DNA of 64,000 bases from assembly GCF_947500075.1 (NCBI RefSeq), contig NZ_CANMQS010000004.1, forward strand, positions 310,001-374,000. Direction: 5' to 3'. The position numbers were made by a program, and so were the translations under genes. Under the pieces are notes generated by a model. It was given only the letters and a program-made list of their open reading frames with translations. It was not told the origin of the DNA and ran no database searches. Source of the DNA: an uncultured Sulfitobacter sp. (GTDB lineage Bacteria > Pseudomonadota > Alphaproteobacteria > Rhodobacterales > Rhodobacteraceae). Shown one piece after another: positions 18,540 through 27,364 of this stretch (position 1 is its first letter; every line of letters begins with the position of its first letter).

Positions 18540-19408
18540 ATCACCCGGCCCGCCACCGCGTCCAGCTTGGCCATCAGTGCGGGATCACGGGCATCTGGCT
18601 GGGTGAGGATCGCAAACTCCAGCGCGCGGTCACAGCCATGGGGGCAGGGCGCGCGCTCAGTACCCAGAAGTGCCGGCAGCCGGGAAACCAGATCGCGGCC
18701 CTTGTCGGCATTGCCCATCAGGGTCTTGATGATCTCGGTCACATCGACCTCCCCATGATCGGGATGCCAGCTGTCATAATCCGTGATCATCGCGACGGAG
18801 GCGTAACACAGCTCCGCTTCACGGGCGAGTTTCGCCTCCGGCATGTTGGTCATGCCGATCACATCCGCGCCCCAGCTTTCCCGGTACATCTTCGATTCCG
18901 CCAGTGTCGAGAACTGCGGCCCTTCCATCGCCAGATAGGTGCCACCGTCATGGACGGTGATGCCGGCGCCCCGCGCCGCCTCAAGACAAGCCGCGCCCAA
19001 CCGTGGGCAGGTGGGATGCGCAACGCTCACATGGGCCACGCAACCGGTGCCGAAGAAGCTCTTCTCCCGCGCGAAGGTGCGGTCAATGAACTGATCTACA
19101 ATGACAAAATCACCCGGTGCCATTTCATCCCGAAACGACCCGCAGGCAGAGACAGAAATCACATCCGTACACCCCAGCCGCTTCAAAGCGTCAATGTTGG
19201 CACGGTAGGGCACAGTGGTGGGGGAATGCACATGGCCGCGCCCGTGGCGGGGCAGGAACACCATCTCAGTGCCATTCAAACGTCCCGTCAAAAGCTGATC
19301 TGACGGCGCGCCCCAAGGGGTCTCCACGCTGGTCCAGGTCGCGTCCTGCAATCCGTCGATGTCATAGATGCCGGAACCACCGATGACGGCAATCTTGGGA
19401 GCGCTCAT
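18536..19408 (-). CDS. mtnP: S-methyl-5'-thioadenosine phosphorylase
   Basis: MtnP (290 aa) splits methylthioadenosine, a by-product of polyamine and homoserine-lactone synthesis, into adenine and methylthioribose-1-phosphate. The phosphate-binding GGSGIYDIDGL at the N-terminus, FLPRHGRGHVHSP and the substrate segment AMEGPQFSTLAESKMYRESWGADVIGMTNMPEAKLAREAE are seen. In purine nucleoside phosphorylases of this fold, NMPEA and the following TDYDSWH distinguish 6-aminopurine (MTA) enzymes. With apt nearby it forms an adenine-salvage pair. Confidence 0.95.
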   Translation of the reverse strand: MSAPKIAVIGGSGIYDIDGLQDATWTSVETPWGAPSDQLLTGRLNGTEMVFLPRHGRGHVHSPTTVPYRANIDALKRLGCTDVISVSACGSFRDEMAPGDFVIVDQFIDRTFAREKSFFGTGCVAHVSVAHPTCPRLGAACLEAARGAGITVHDGGTYLAMEGPQFSTLAESKMYRESWGADVIGMTNMPEAKLAREAELCYASVAMITDYDSWHPDHGEVDVTEIIKTLMGNADKGRDLVSRLPALLGTERAPCPHGCDRALEFAILTQPDARDPALMAKLDAVAGRVI

Positions 19409-19454
19409 GGAAACCTCATGTGTTGGGGGCGGGGGTGATGGTGTTCAGACATGC

Positions 19455-19485
19455 AAAAACGGCAGCGCCTTTACAAGCCCTGCCG
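19455..19485 (-). terminator. Rho-independent terminator downstream of the VPLPA-CTERM gene
   Basis: On the minus strand CGGCAG (19480-19485) pairs with CTGCCG (19460-19465), followed immediately by five Ts (forward A run 19455-19459). It lies just past the stop of the VPLPA-CTERM gene and before mtnP, separating the two minus-strand transcripts. The six-pair stem has a fairly long loop. Confidence 0.5.
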
Positions 19486-19513
19486 CGTTGGTCGTCACAT
19501 GGATGTGTCCGCG

Positions 19514-20272
19514 TCAGCCGCCTGCGCGCATCCGGCGCAGGGGCCAGAGGGCCAGCAGGCCAAGGCCCATCAGCCAGACCGAGGCGGGCAGGGGCACGGC
19601 CGCCACCTGTACGTTCAACACCACGTTATCAATGGTGGCTTTGCCACATTGGTTGCCGCAGCCAAACAGGAAGCGATCGCTCGACCAGATCGACCGGCTG
19701 TTGGCGGTGACCGCAAGCCGGACCTCATCCAGATCGGCGAATTCGGAGCTGGGCTGGTAGCTGGACCGCCCGTTCGGGTCGATCCGCGTGCGGGCGATGA
19801 TCTCCCCGTCGCGCAGGCCCGTGATGGCGAGGAAAGGATGGCTGTCTGATCTCTGCGGGCGGGCGGCTTCGGCCAGCTCACCCTGCGGGCCCACATCCCA
19901 AAAGAACGATTCCTCAATCAGGTTGCCGCCGCGTTCGATCACCTCTTCATCGCGCCCCGCGTTGAACAGGTTCCGCGCGATCTTGAACACCTCATAGTTC
20001 GCGTCCACGTCGAAGGACACAAGATCGAACCGCACACCGGGATCGGCGAGGATCTTCATCTGCTGGGACAGACCATCGTCCCCCAGCACGACCTCGGGAC
20101 CGCAAACGCCGATGAAGCCATTGTTGGGGTTTGTGTAGGAAACACCGCCCTGACTGCCGCTGGTTGCTGGCGCGCCACCGCATTGGAAGTCATCAAAAGT
20201 CAGCGTCACAGAGCCGGCTGTCGCGGTCTGCCCGAACGCCAACATCACCAGTACCAGAAACAATCTCGCCAT
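19514..20272 (-). CDS. Secreted VPLPA-CTERM sorting-domain protein
   Basis: A 252-aa exported protein. Residues 1-19 form a signal peptide ending ATAG. The C-terminus has the complete VPLPA-CTERM tripartite signal: VPLPASVWLMGLGLLALW followed by the basic RRMRAGG. Known members of this class are processed by an exosortase-type system. The body has paired cysteines (CGG, CGPE, CGNQCG) and an Asp/Thr-rich beta-type composition with TLTFDDFQ and VDANYE, which suggests a carbohydrate-binding or extracellular-matrix-like domain that I cannot name. It is divergent from the SulP gene. The sorting signal is certain; the body is unassigned. Confidence 0.88.
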   Translation of the reverse strand: MARLFLVLVMLAFGQTATAGSVTLTFDDFQCGGAPATSGSQGGVSYTNPNNGFIGVCGPEVVLGDDGLSQQMKILADPGVRFDLVSFDVDANYEVFKIARNLFNAGRDEEVIERGGNLIEESFFWDVGPQGELAEAARPQRSDSHPFLAITGLRDGEIIARTRIDPNGRSSYQPSSEFADLDEVRLAVTANSRSIWSSDRFLFGCGNQCGKATIDNVVLNVQVAAVPLPASVWLMGLGLLALWPLRRMRAGG

Positions 20273-20440
20273 TTCAGCCTCACCCGTTTCGAATTTGTGA
20301 ACAGGATGCAGGACCCGTGTGGGATTGTCTACACTTCGTCCGAGGTAGGTAAGAAAGCGTGTTCAAAGGGTTTCCATCGCGCAACAGACGCGCTAGGGGG
20401 GCCGCAGTTTCCCGTGACAATTCCCTGATGAGGTCGCCCA

Positions 20441-22102
20441 ATGGTGCGTTCCACCTTCCGTAGTTTTACAAAGAACTTGCAGGTCACTGATCTGCGCTGG
20501 ATGCCGGAGGATGGGTTCTCCCCCTCACGGCTGCGCATTGAGCTGCTGTCCGGGCTGACGGTTGCATTGGCACTGGTGCCCGAAGCGGTTGCCTTTGCCT
20601 TTGTCGCAGGCGTGCATCCGCTGGTGGGTCTTTATGCTGCGTTTCTGGTGGGGTTGATCACCGCGCTGATTGGCGGACGTCCGGGGATGATTTCAGGTGC
20701 GACGGGCGCGCTTGCGGTTGTGATGGTGGCTTTGGTGGCGCAGCACGGGGTGGAATACCTTTTTGCGACCGTGATCCTGATGGGTTTTTTGCAGGTTTTT
20801 GCAGGGGTTATGCAGTGGGGTAAGTTCATCCGGCTGGTCCCGCATCCGGTGATGCTGGGCTTCGTCAATGGATTGGCGATTGTGATTTTCCTGGCGCAGC
20901 TGGGGCAGTTCAAAGTGCCCGGCACGATGGAGAACACAGGCCACGGCATGAGTGGCGGTGAATGGCTGACCGGCCAGCCGCTTTTCTTGATGCTGGCACT
21001 GGTGGCCGCAACGATGGCGATCATCTGGGTGATGCCGCGCATCACCAAGGCGATCCCGGCACCGCTTGCAGGCATTGGTATCGTCGCTGTCGTGGTGATT
21101 GCCACCGGCATGGATGTGCCGCGCGTGGGAGATCTGGCCTCGATCGAGGGGGGCTTTCCCATGCCGCACAACCCCTTTGGAGAGGGCACGGGGCTTTATG
21201 GCACGGCGCTGGCCCCGTTCACGCTTGAGACGCTCTACATCATCCTGCCCTACGCGGTGATCCTTGCGGCCATCGGTCTGATCGAATCTCTGCTGACGCT
21301 GAACCTTGTGGGGGACATGACCAACACCCGTGGCGGGGCGAGCCAGGAGTGTATCGCCCAAGGCATCTCCAACACCGTAACCGGCTTTTTTGGCGGCATG
21401 GGCGGGTGCGCAATGATTGGCCAGTCGATGATCAACGTGAAATCCGGCGGCCGCACCCGCGTCGCGGGCATTGCGGCGGCCATCTTCCTGTTGCTGTTCA
21501 TCCTTGTCGGCGCGCCGCTGATCGAGCAAATCCCGCTGGCCGCTTTGGTGGGTGTGATGTTCATGGTCGTGATCGGGACCTTCGCGTGGAACTCCCTGAC
21601 GATCCTGCGCAAGGTGCCCCTGACGGATGCGTTTGTGATCCTCTTGGTGACCGTCGTGACCGTGATGGAAGACCTTGCCGTGGCGGTGGTCGTGGGCGTG
21701 ATCGTATCCGCGCTGGCCTACGCCTGGAACAACGCGCGGCGGATCCATGCCAAGACCTATGTGACCCCGGAAGGCGCGCAGGTCTATCAGGTGCAGGGAC
21801 CGCTGTTTTTCGGCTCCTCCGATGGGTTCATGGAGCTTTTCGATGTGGACGCGGACCCAAGCCGGGTGATCGTCGACTTTGCCGACAGCCGCGTGGTGGA
21901 CCAATCCGCGTTGCAGGCGATCGAGGCGATTGCCGGCAAATATGAAACGGCCGGAAAGCGGATTGAGCTGCGCCACCTCAGCCGGGATTGTCACCGGCTG
22001 CTGTCAAAGGCGGGGCATCTGGTGGTCGACAGTGATGACGATCCCGATTACCAGCTGGCAGTGGATTACCAGGTGCGCACCGGCATTCTGGGCGGGCATT
22101 GA
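20441..22102 (+). CDS. SulP family anion transporter with STAS domain
   Basis: A 553-aa SulP/SLC26 permease. The N-terminal motif LSGLTVALALVPEAVAFAFVAGVHPLVGLYAAF marks the family, with IGGRPGMISGATGALAVVM and SGGRTRVAGIAAAIF further on. About ten to twelve hydrophobic segments occupy residues 30-430. The last 100 residues form a cytoplasmic STAS domain (VYQVQGPLFFGSSDGFMELF ... DFADSRVVDQSALQAIEAI). Substrates in this family include sulfate, bicarbonate and dicarboxylates; the sequence alone does not decide. It stands alone, convergent with the flavin reductase gene. Confidence 0.93.
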   Translation: MVRSTFRSFTKNLQVTDLRWMPEDGFSPSRLRIELLSGLTVALALVPEAVAFAFVAGVHPLVGLYAAFLVGLITALIGGRPGMISGATGALAVVMVALVAQHGVEYLFATVILMGFLQVFAGVMQWGKFIRLVPHPVMLGFVNGLAIVIFLAQLGQFKVPGTMENTGHGMSGGEWLTGQPLFLMLALVAATMAIIWVMPRITKAIPAPLAGIGIVAVVVIATGMDVPRVGDLASIEGGFPMPHNPFGEGTGLYGTALAPFTLETLYIILPYAVILAAIGLIESLLTLNLVGDMTNTRGGASQECIAQGISNTVTGFFGGMGGCAMIGQSMINVKSGGRTRVAGIAAAIFLLLFILVGAPLIEQIPLAALVGVMFMVVIGTFAWNSLTILRKVPLTDAFVILLVTVVTVMEDLAVAVVVGVIVSALAYAWNNARRIHAKTYVTPEGAQVYQVQGPLFFGSSDGFMELFDVDADPSRVIVDFADSRVVDQSALQAIEAIAGKYETAGKRIELRHLSRDCHRLLSKAGHLVVDSDDDPDYQLAVDYQVRTGILGGH

Positions 22103-22192
22103 CACCCCGCCCCACATCCACACCTTTCGCGCAGCCGCCCCCTTCCAAATGGTTCAAAAACCCCACCGGAGGTCTGAAATCTCTTCTCAGGC

Positions 22193-22209
22193 GTCCGCAT
22201 CGTGCGGAC
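22193..22209. terminator. Possible shared hairpin between sulP and the flavin reductase gene
   Basis: GTCCGCA (22193-22199) and TGCGGAC (22203-22209) form a perfect seven-pair stem with a three-base TCG loop between two convergent genes. There is no T run on either strand, so it would be an atypical or Rho-assisted terminator at best. Confidence 0.3.
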
Positions 22210-22212
22210 CCG

Positions 22213-22818
22213 TCATTCGTCCGGGCGCAACAGTTCAAACACATCCGTGACGGTGGTGTAATCGCGATACCCCATCCGGCTGAGCGGGGTATAGGTCGTC
22301 GCGTCAAACTTTCCGTCGACCAGACAATCGTCGCGCAGGTGCACGCCCACGACCTCTCCGAACACCACATAGTTCACGTCACCTTCGATCTTGACGATCT
22401 GGGTCACCCGACATTCCAGCGCGGCAGGGGCGTTGGCGACGCGCGCGCAGGGAATTTCCGTGCACTCCACTTTATCGATCCCGGCATGCTGAAATTCATC
22501 CACCTCATGGGGCAGTGTCGCGGAAGAGACATTCATCACGTCCTGCGCGGCCAGTTCCACCACATTGGCGCAGAACACGCCTGTTTCCCGGATATTGGCC
22601 ACCGAATCCTTGGTGCCGTCCCGATCTTCCTTGGCCCCGGTAGAGGCAAACATGACCTGTGGCGGCACGTAAGCCACAGCATTGAAGAAGGAATACGGCG
22701 CCAGATTGTCCCGTCCCGCGCTGTCCCGGCTGGAGATCCAGCCGATGGGCCGTGGTGTGACGATGGCATTGAAAGGGTTGTGGGGCAGGCCGTGGCCGTC
22801 TTGGGGGCGGTAGAACAT
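22213..22818 (-). CDS. Flavin reductase-like FMN-binding protein
   Basis: A 201-aa protein of the flavin-reductase-like split-barrel family (PF01613 type). The typical opening PHNPFNAIVTPRPIGWISSRD and NLAPYSFFNAVAYVPPQVMF are present, followed by KDSVANIRETGVFCANVV. It probably reduces or binds FMN. No partner monooxygenase is adjacent. I chose the ATG at 22818, which has a strong AAGGAGA ribosome site seven bases upstream; a longer frame starts inside that site. Confidence 0.9.
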   Translation of the reverse strand: MFYRPQDGHGLPHNPFNAIVTPRPIGWISSRDSAGRDNLAPYSFFNAVAYVPPQVMFASTGAKEDRDGTKDSVANIRETGVFCANVVELAAQDVMNVSSATLPHEVDEFQHAGIDKVECTEIPCARVANAPAALECRVTQIVKIEGDVNYVVFGEVVGVHLRDDCLVDGKFDATTYTPLSRMGYRDYTTVTDVFELLRPDE

Positions 22819-22896
22819 CCGGGTCTCCTTGGTTTGCACCCCTGCCTAGCGTCATGCTAGGGGCAAGGCCACCGCAAACCCAGAAGGCCCGCCGCG

Positions 22897-23385
22897 TTGT
22901 ATACCTTGTCTCCCGAAACCGCCGCCGACGACTGGGAGGTTGAAGCGCTCTATGACACCTGTTTTGCGCCGGGTCGGGAGGCGCTGTCGTCCTACCGTCT
23001 GCGCGATGACGTGCCAGCGGTGCCGGGGCTGAGCCTTGTGGCGCGCGACTCAGGCGGCATTCTGGGCGGCGCGATCCGGTATTGGCCGGTGCGTATTGCC
23101 GCGACGCCAGCATTGCTGCTGGGACCGGTTGCCGTGCACCCGACCCGGCAGGGCGAAGGGTTGGGACATGCCCTGATCGAGGAAAGCCTGCGTCTGGCGC
23201 AGCCGTCGGGATGGGACCGGGTCATGCTGGTGGGCGATGCGCCATACTACCAACGCTTTGGTTTTACCCGGTTGGAGGGCGTAGAGATGCCGCCCCCCAC
23301 CAACCCTGACCGCGTCCTGGGCCGGGACCTGAGCCCTGACGCCTGGGACGGGGTCCGGGGGCCAGTCCGGCGCTGGTCGGATTGA
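22897..23385 (+). CDS. GNAT N-acetyltransferase (YhbS-like)
   Basis: A 162-aa single-domain GNAT. The acetyl-CoA-binding region LLLGPVAVHPTRQGEGLGHALIEESL (Q/RxxGxG/A as RQGEGLG) and the following YYQRFGFTRLEG match the YhbS-type N-acetyltransferases. It begins on TTG at 22897, the only sensible start that includes the conserved N-terminal strand. The substrate is unknown. It is divergent from the flavin reductase and precedes the EcsC gene by 45 bases. Confidence 0.85.
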   Translation: MYTLSPETAADDWEVEALYDTCFAPGREALSSYRLRDDVPAVPGLSLVARDSGGILGGAIRYWPVRIAATPALLLGPVAVHPTRQGEGLGHALIEESLRLAQPSGWDRVMLVGDAPYYQRFGFTRLEGVEMPPPTNPDRVLGRDLSPDAWDGVRGPVRRWSD

Positions 23386-23430
23386 AATCGCGGTGCGCAT
23401 GCCCCACATCTAGGGGTGAAAGGACACCGA

Positions 23431-24201
23431 ATGGATATCACCGACACTTTGCCCGCCACCGTCGATGTGGAAGCGCAGCTTGACCAGATCGCAGCACGTT
23501 ACCAGGCTGCGGGTGGGGTCGGGATCCATGTGCTGAACCTGATTGGCGGGTCTGCGGATGGTTTGCTGGACCGATTGCCCGCGCCTGTGCGCCGCAATCT
23601 GGAAGGGGCCACGACCAAAGCGCTGGAGCAGGCGATGAAAGCCGCGCACACCAGCCGGACGTATGTGCCGGACCAGAAAGACTGGCTCAATCAGGCCGTC
23701 AGCGCCGCGATGGGCGCGGCTGGCGGGGCAGGCGGCTTGCCCACGGCTTTGGCAGAATTGCCGGTCACAACAACGTTGTTGTTGCGGGTCATTCAGGGAG
23801 TCGCGGTTGAACACGGGTTTGATCCGGCGTCGGAAAGTGTGCAGTTCGATTGCGTACAGGTTTTTGCCGCCGCAGGGCCTTTGTCGGATGACGATGGCGT
23901 TGATCTGGGCTTTCTGTCCGCCCGACTGGCGCTGACGGGCAAGGCGATGCAGGCGGTCATCGCGCGCGTGGCACCACAGCTGGCGGTCGTGCTGGGCCAG
24001 AAACTGGCGGCACAGGCGGTGCCGGTGCTGGGTGCCGTGGCCGGAGCGGCGACGAATTACGCCTTCACCAGCTATTATCAGGACATGGCGCATGTGCATT
24101 TTGCCATGCGCAAGCTCGCCATTGATGGCGATGTGCCACATGACCAGCTGGTCGCCCGTCTGGCGCTGAAAATGGGCCGCGTGCCGGTGCGCGAGGTCTG
24201 A
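23431..24201 (+). CDS. EcsC family protein
   Basis: A 256-aa protein resembling EcsC (PF12787), named after a Bacillus gene next to an ABC transporter. Diagnostic elements are ARYQAAGGVGIHVLNLIGG, LPAPVRRNLEGATTKALEQAM, LPVTTTLLLRVIQGVA and the alanine/glycine-rich amphipathic segment VLGAVAGAATNYAFTSYYQDMAHVHFAMRKLA. No catalytic motif is known for the family and no signal peptide is seen. The ATG at 23431 follows GAAAGGACA. The function is undetermined. Confidence 0.88.
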   Translation: MDITDTLPATVDVEAQLDQIAARYQAAGGVGIHVLNLIGGSADGLLDRLPAPVRRNLEGATTKALEQAMKAAHTSRTYVPDQKDWLNQAVSAAMGAAGGAGGLPTALAELPVTTTLLLRVIQGVAVEHGFDPASESVQFDCVQVFAAAGPLSDDDGVDLGFLSARLALTGKAMQAVIARVAPQLAVVLGQKLAAQAVPVLGAVAGAATNYAFTSYYQDMAHVHFAMRKLAIDGDVPHDQLVARLALKMGRVPVREV

Positions 24202-24203
24202 GC

Positions 24204-25292
24204 TCAGCGCCCGATGCTGCCCGGTGCGACCGTGGTGGCCTTCAGGATCGCATGGCAGGCCATACCCGGGGCCAGCCCCATCTCATCCACTGCCCGCGCT
24301 GTGACACGGGCCAGCAGGCGGTCCGCCCCGGCTTTCAGGGCGATGGCTGCCCCCGGACCATCACCTGGGTGCACATCCTCCACCGTGACGGGCAGCACGT
24401 TGACGGATGACAGCCCGCGCGGTTGATCCTTCGACAGGATCACATCCTGCGCCAGCACCCGCAGACGCACCCTTGCGCCAATCTCTGCCCGGACACCGGG
24501 CAATTCCAGCTGGCCTGCGCTGATCGCAAGGGTGGACAGCCCGTCGTCTGCATGGGCCAGCACCTGCGCTTCGATGACGGCACCGGCTTCGCGCACCCCC
24601 AGCAGCGGCACGGCGGCGGGATCGGCCATTACCTCAAACAAAGGACCCTGACGCGCGACGCGCCCGTCCTGAAGCAGAACAAGCCGGTCTGCGAGACGGG
24701 CGATTTCGTCGACCGCATGGCTGACATAGAGAATGGGCAGGCCCAGCGGCCCGTCGCGCAATCGCTCAAGATAGGGCAGGATGTCCTGCTTGCGCGGGCC
24801 ATCGAGGCTGGCAAGCGGTTCGTCCATCAGCAGCATGCGCGGGCGGCTCAAGAGCGCGCGGCCAAGGGCGACGCGTTGTTTCTCTCCGCCCGACAGGGTG
24901 CCGGGGGCGCGGGTCAGCACCGCATCAAGCCCCAACAACGCCACCACATCGTCCAGCGTTGGACCGGGACGGTCGCGCGGCGCATAGCGGCTGCCAAACA
25001 TCAGGTTCTCGGTGACGCTGAGATGGGAAAAAAGGCGTGCATCCTGAAAGACATAGCCCAGACCACGGGCCTGCGGCCGCACATCTGTGCCGCTTGCGGC
25101 GTCAAAGAGCACATCTTTGCCCCGCGCGATCCGGCCCTCATCCGGGCGCAGCAACCCGGCAACAGCGTTGATGATTGTGGTCTTGCCCGCGCCAGAGCGG
25201 CCAAAGAGGGCCGTAATCCCCGGCCCCGCGTCAAAGCTGACATCGAGCGCGAACCCCGCGAACCGGTGGCGTATGTCGACGGTCAGGCTCAC
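24204..25292 (-). CDS. modC: Molybdate ABC transporter ATP-binding protein
   Basis: ModC (362 aa) energises molybdate import. Walker A GRSGAGKTT (about residues 31-39), the signature LSGGEKQRVALGRALL and Walker B MLLMDEPLASLD are intact. The C-terminal 100 residues form a Mop-type molybdate-sensing domain (SSVNVLPVTVEDV ... MGLAPGMACHAILKATTV), which supports ModC over a generic ATPase. It overlaps modB by four bases. The order on the minus strand is modA-modB-modC. Confidence 0.95.
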   Translation of the reverse strand: MSLTVDIRHRFAGFALDVSFDAGPGITALFGRSGAGKTTIINAVAGLLRPDEGRIARGKDVLFDAASGTDVRPQARGLGYVFQDARLFSHLSVTENLMFGSRYAPRDRPGPTLDDVVALLGLDAVLTRAPGTLSGGEKQRVALGRALLSRPRMLLMDEPLASLDGPRKQDILPYLERLRDGPLGLPILYVSHAVDEIARLADRLVLLQDGRVARQGPLFEVMADPAAVPLLGVREAGAVIEAQVLAHADDGLSTLAISAGQLELPGVRAEIGARVRLRVLAQDVILSKDQPRGLSSVNVLPVTVEDVHPGDGPGAAIALKAGADRLLARVTARAVDEMGLAPGMACHAILKATTVAPGSIGR

Positions 25293-25978
25293 AGGCCAGC
25301 GATCCGTGCCGCGACGCGCCGCGCCAGCGCTTCTGACAGCGCAACAGCGGCGAGGGCGACGATGCAGGCCATGACCACCATCACGGCGGCCTGGCTTTCC
25401 CCGCCGGGGATTTGCAGGGCGGTCCAGATCGCGCTGGGCAGGGTTTGCGTCTGGCCGGGGATATTGGCGACAAAGGTGATGGTGGCGCCGAATTCGCCCA
25501 TGGCTTTGGCAAAGCCCATCACCGCGCCGGCAAGGATGCCGGGGGCAATGAGCGGCAGGGTCACGCGGGCAAATATGGCCATGCGGGGCGCACCAAGGGT
25601 CGCGGCGGCTTCTTCCAGCTTGGGATCGACAGCTTCAATCGCCAGCCGCATGGCGCGCACCATCAGCGGAAATCCCATGATGATCGCAGCCAGCACCGCA
25701 CCCGACCAGTGAAACGCAAGACCGAGGCCGAGGCTTTCCAGCAATCGGCCCATTGGCGCTGTGCGTCCAAAGGCGATCAGCAGCAGATACCCTGTCACCA
25801 CCGGCGGCAGGACCAGCGGCAGATGCACCAGCGCATTCAGCAGGCCTTTGCCCCGAAAGGACCGCCGCGCCAGCAGCCAAGCCACCCAAAGCGCCAGCGG
25901 GATGGCCAGCACAGTAGCCCAGCAGGCAACCCAGAGCGACAGGCGCAGGGCGTCCCATGCGGCGGCGTCCACGCTCAT
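25289..25978 (-). CDS. modB: Molybdate ABC transporter permease
   Basis: ModB (229 aa) is the integral membrane component. Five or six hydrophobic segments are visible, and the permease coupling motif EEAAATLGAPRMAIFARVTLPLIAPGILAG (EAA---G) contacts ModC. PLVLPPVVTGYLLLIAFGR is the typical ModB N-terminal loop. It overlaps both modA and modC by four bases, so the three are translationally coupled. Confidence 0.95.
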   Translation of the reverse strand: MSVDAAAWDALRLSLWVACWATVLAIPLALWVAWLLARRSFRGKGLLNALVHLPLVLPPVVTGYLLLIAFGRTAPMGRLLESLGLGLAFHWSGAVLAAIIMGFPLMVRAMRLAIEAVDPKLEEAAATLGAPRMAIFARVTLPLIAPGILAGAVMGFAKAMGEFGATITFVANIPGQTQTLPSAIWTALQIPGGESQAAVMVVMACIVALAAVALSEALARRVAARIAGL

Positions 25979-26703
25979 GAGGGCGGCGGCGCAAAGCCGT
26001 GGACGGCAAAGCGGGATTGGGTGGCGGGGGACATCAGGAAGGCCAGCAGGTCTGCCCCTGCGGGGCTGAGGGCGGTGGCGGGATAGGTGATGGGATCATG
26101 GGTGTCGGGGGGAATGGCAAAGACCACATCGACGCGGGCTTCCGCTGCGGCGTCGCTGGCATAGACAATCCCGAAAGGCGCATCGGCGCGGGCCACCAGC
26201 GCAAGGGCGGCGCGGACGTTGTCCGTTTCCGCAAGCTGGATCTGAAGGCTGTCCCAGAGGCCTGATGCCGCCAGCCATTGGCGCGCGTAGATGCCTGCGG
26301 GCACCGCATCCCGTTGCCCCATGGCGAGGCGCCCGTTGCCCAGTTGCACGGGCAGCAAACCCGGCTCCCCCAGCGGCATTGTGCCGGCAGGGCCAATCAC
26401 CACCAGCCTGTTGCCGGCGACGGCTTGCGTGCTTTCACCGGCGACCACGCCCTGATCCACCAGCCAGTCCATCCAGTCGGTATTGGCGAGGATCACCAGA
26501 TCCGCCGGTGCCCCTGCGGCCACTTGCCGGGCCATGGTGCCGGACCCGCCATAGGACAGGCTGAGCGTGCTGTCATAGCTTTCGGTCACGTCTTCCAGCA
26601 CGCCGCGCAGGCTGGCGGCGGCAAAAACGGTCACGGGGGGCGGATCGGCCAAGGCGGCAGTCCCGCTCCAAAGCGCTGAAAGGAAAAGGAAGGTACGTAT
26701 CAT
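25975..26703 (-). CDS. modA: Molybdate ABC transporter substrate-binding protein
   Basis: ModA (242 aa) is the periplasmic molybdate-binding protein. It has a signal peptide (TFLFLSALWSGTAALA) and then the ligand-binding VTVFAAASLRGVLEDV, LSYGGSGTMARQVAAGAPADLVI and ALVARADAPFGIVYASDA. I use ATG 26703 (MIRTFLF), which starts a proper signal peptide; a longer frame adds 15 unlikely residues. No clear ModE-type palindrome is visible in the 120 bases upstream, and no modE gene is adjacent. Confidence 0.95.
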   Translation of the reverse strand: MIRTFLFLSALWSGTAALADPPPVTVFAAASLRGVLEDVTESYDSTLSLSYGGSGTMARQVAAGAPADLVILANTDWMDWLVDQGVVAGESTQAVAGNRLVVIGPAGTMPLGEPGLLPVQLGNGRLAMGQRDAVPAGIYARQWLAASGLWDSLQIQLAETDNVRAALALVARADAPFGIVYASDAAAEARVDVVFAIPPDTHDPITYPATALSPAGADLLAFLMSPATQSRFAVHGFAPPPS

Positions 26704-26822
26704 CGGGGGCACTATTGAACATGGCCCCTTGGGGTACAAGCCTTGCACGCCCGCTGGCCTTCGCCTAATCCCGGTTCTATGATTGGACCGACAGTATTTC
26801 TGCGCTGAACGATGGGGTGCGC

Positions 26823-27293
26823 ATGATCAAGCAATTGCCCATTTCCCTGCATGGTGCAGCCAAAAGAGATGTGCGCACGCAGTTTGCTGCGCTGTGTTAT
26901 CGGATCAAACGCGGCAAGGTGCAGGTGCTGCTGGTGACCTCCCGCCGCACCAAGCGCTGGATCGTGCCCAAAGGCTGGCCGATGGAAGGGCGCACGCCCG
27001 CGGCCTCTGCGTTGCAGGAGGCATGGGAAGAAGCCGGGGTGCGCGGGCGGGCTGATGGGCCGTGTCTGGGCGTCTATTCCTACGCGAAGGGACGGCTCGA
27101 AACGGATGATTTGCAGTGCCTTGCGATGCTCTATCCCGTGGCGGTCAAAGCCTTGGCCAAACGTTTTCCCGAATACGGGCAGCGCCGCCGCCGCTGGGTG
27201 TCGCGCAAGAAAGCCGCACGATTGGTGACGGAGCCGGAACTGGCGCAGCTGATCAAGGATTTTGACCCGCGCCCCAGTGGTAAATCCCGGTAA
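26823..27293 (+). CDS. NUDIX hydrolase
   Basis: A 156-aa NUDIX protein. The Nudix box is seen as GWPMEGRTPAASALQEAWEEAGV (GX5EX7REUXEEXGU with minor deviation: the first E is in MEGRT and the helix reads QEAWEEAGV). The IVPKGWP segment before it resembles diphosphoinositol polyphosphate or diadenosine-type hydrolases. A GTG two codons upstream is an alternative start. It is divergent from modA. The substrate is unknown. Confidence 0.9.
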   Translation: MIKQLPISLHGAAKRDVRTQFAALCYRIKRGKVQVLLVTSRRTKRWIVPKGWPMEGRTPAASALQEAWEEAGVRGRADGPCLGVYSYAKGRLETDDLQCLAMLYPVAVKALAKRFPEYGQRRRRWVSRKKAARLVTEPELAQLIKDFDPRPSGKSR

Positions 27294-27364
27294 ACAGGGG
27301 CTGTCATGCTTGACGCATGCGGGCCGCTGCCCCATCTGTTGGCGCAGCAACAACGCAGGCCAGC

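Noticed and set aside
26704..26822. Mo-box (ModE site) upstream of modA
   Set aside because: I looked for a CGNTAT-type inverted repeat in the gap and found no convincing match.
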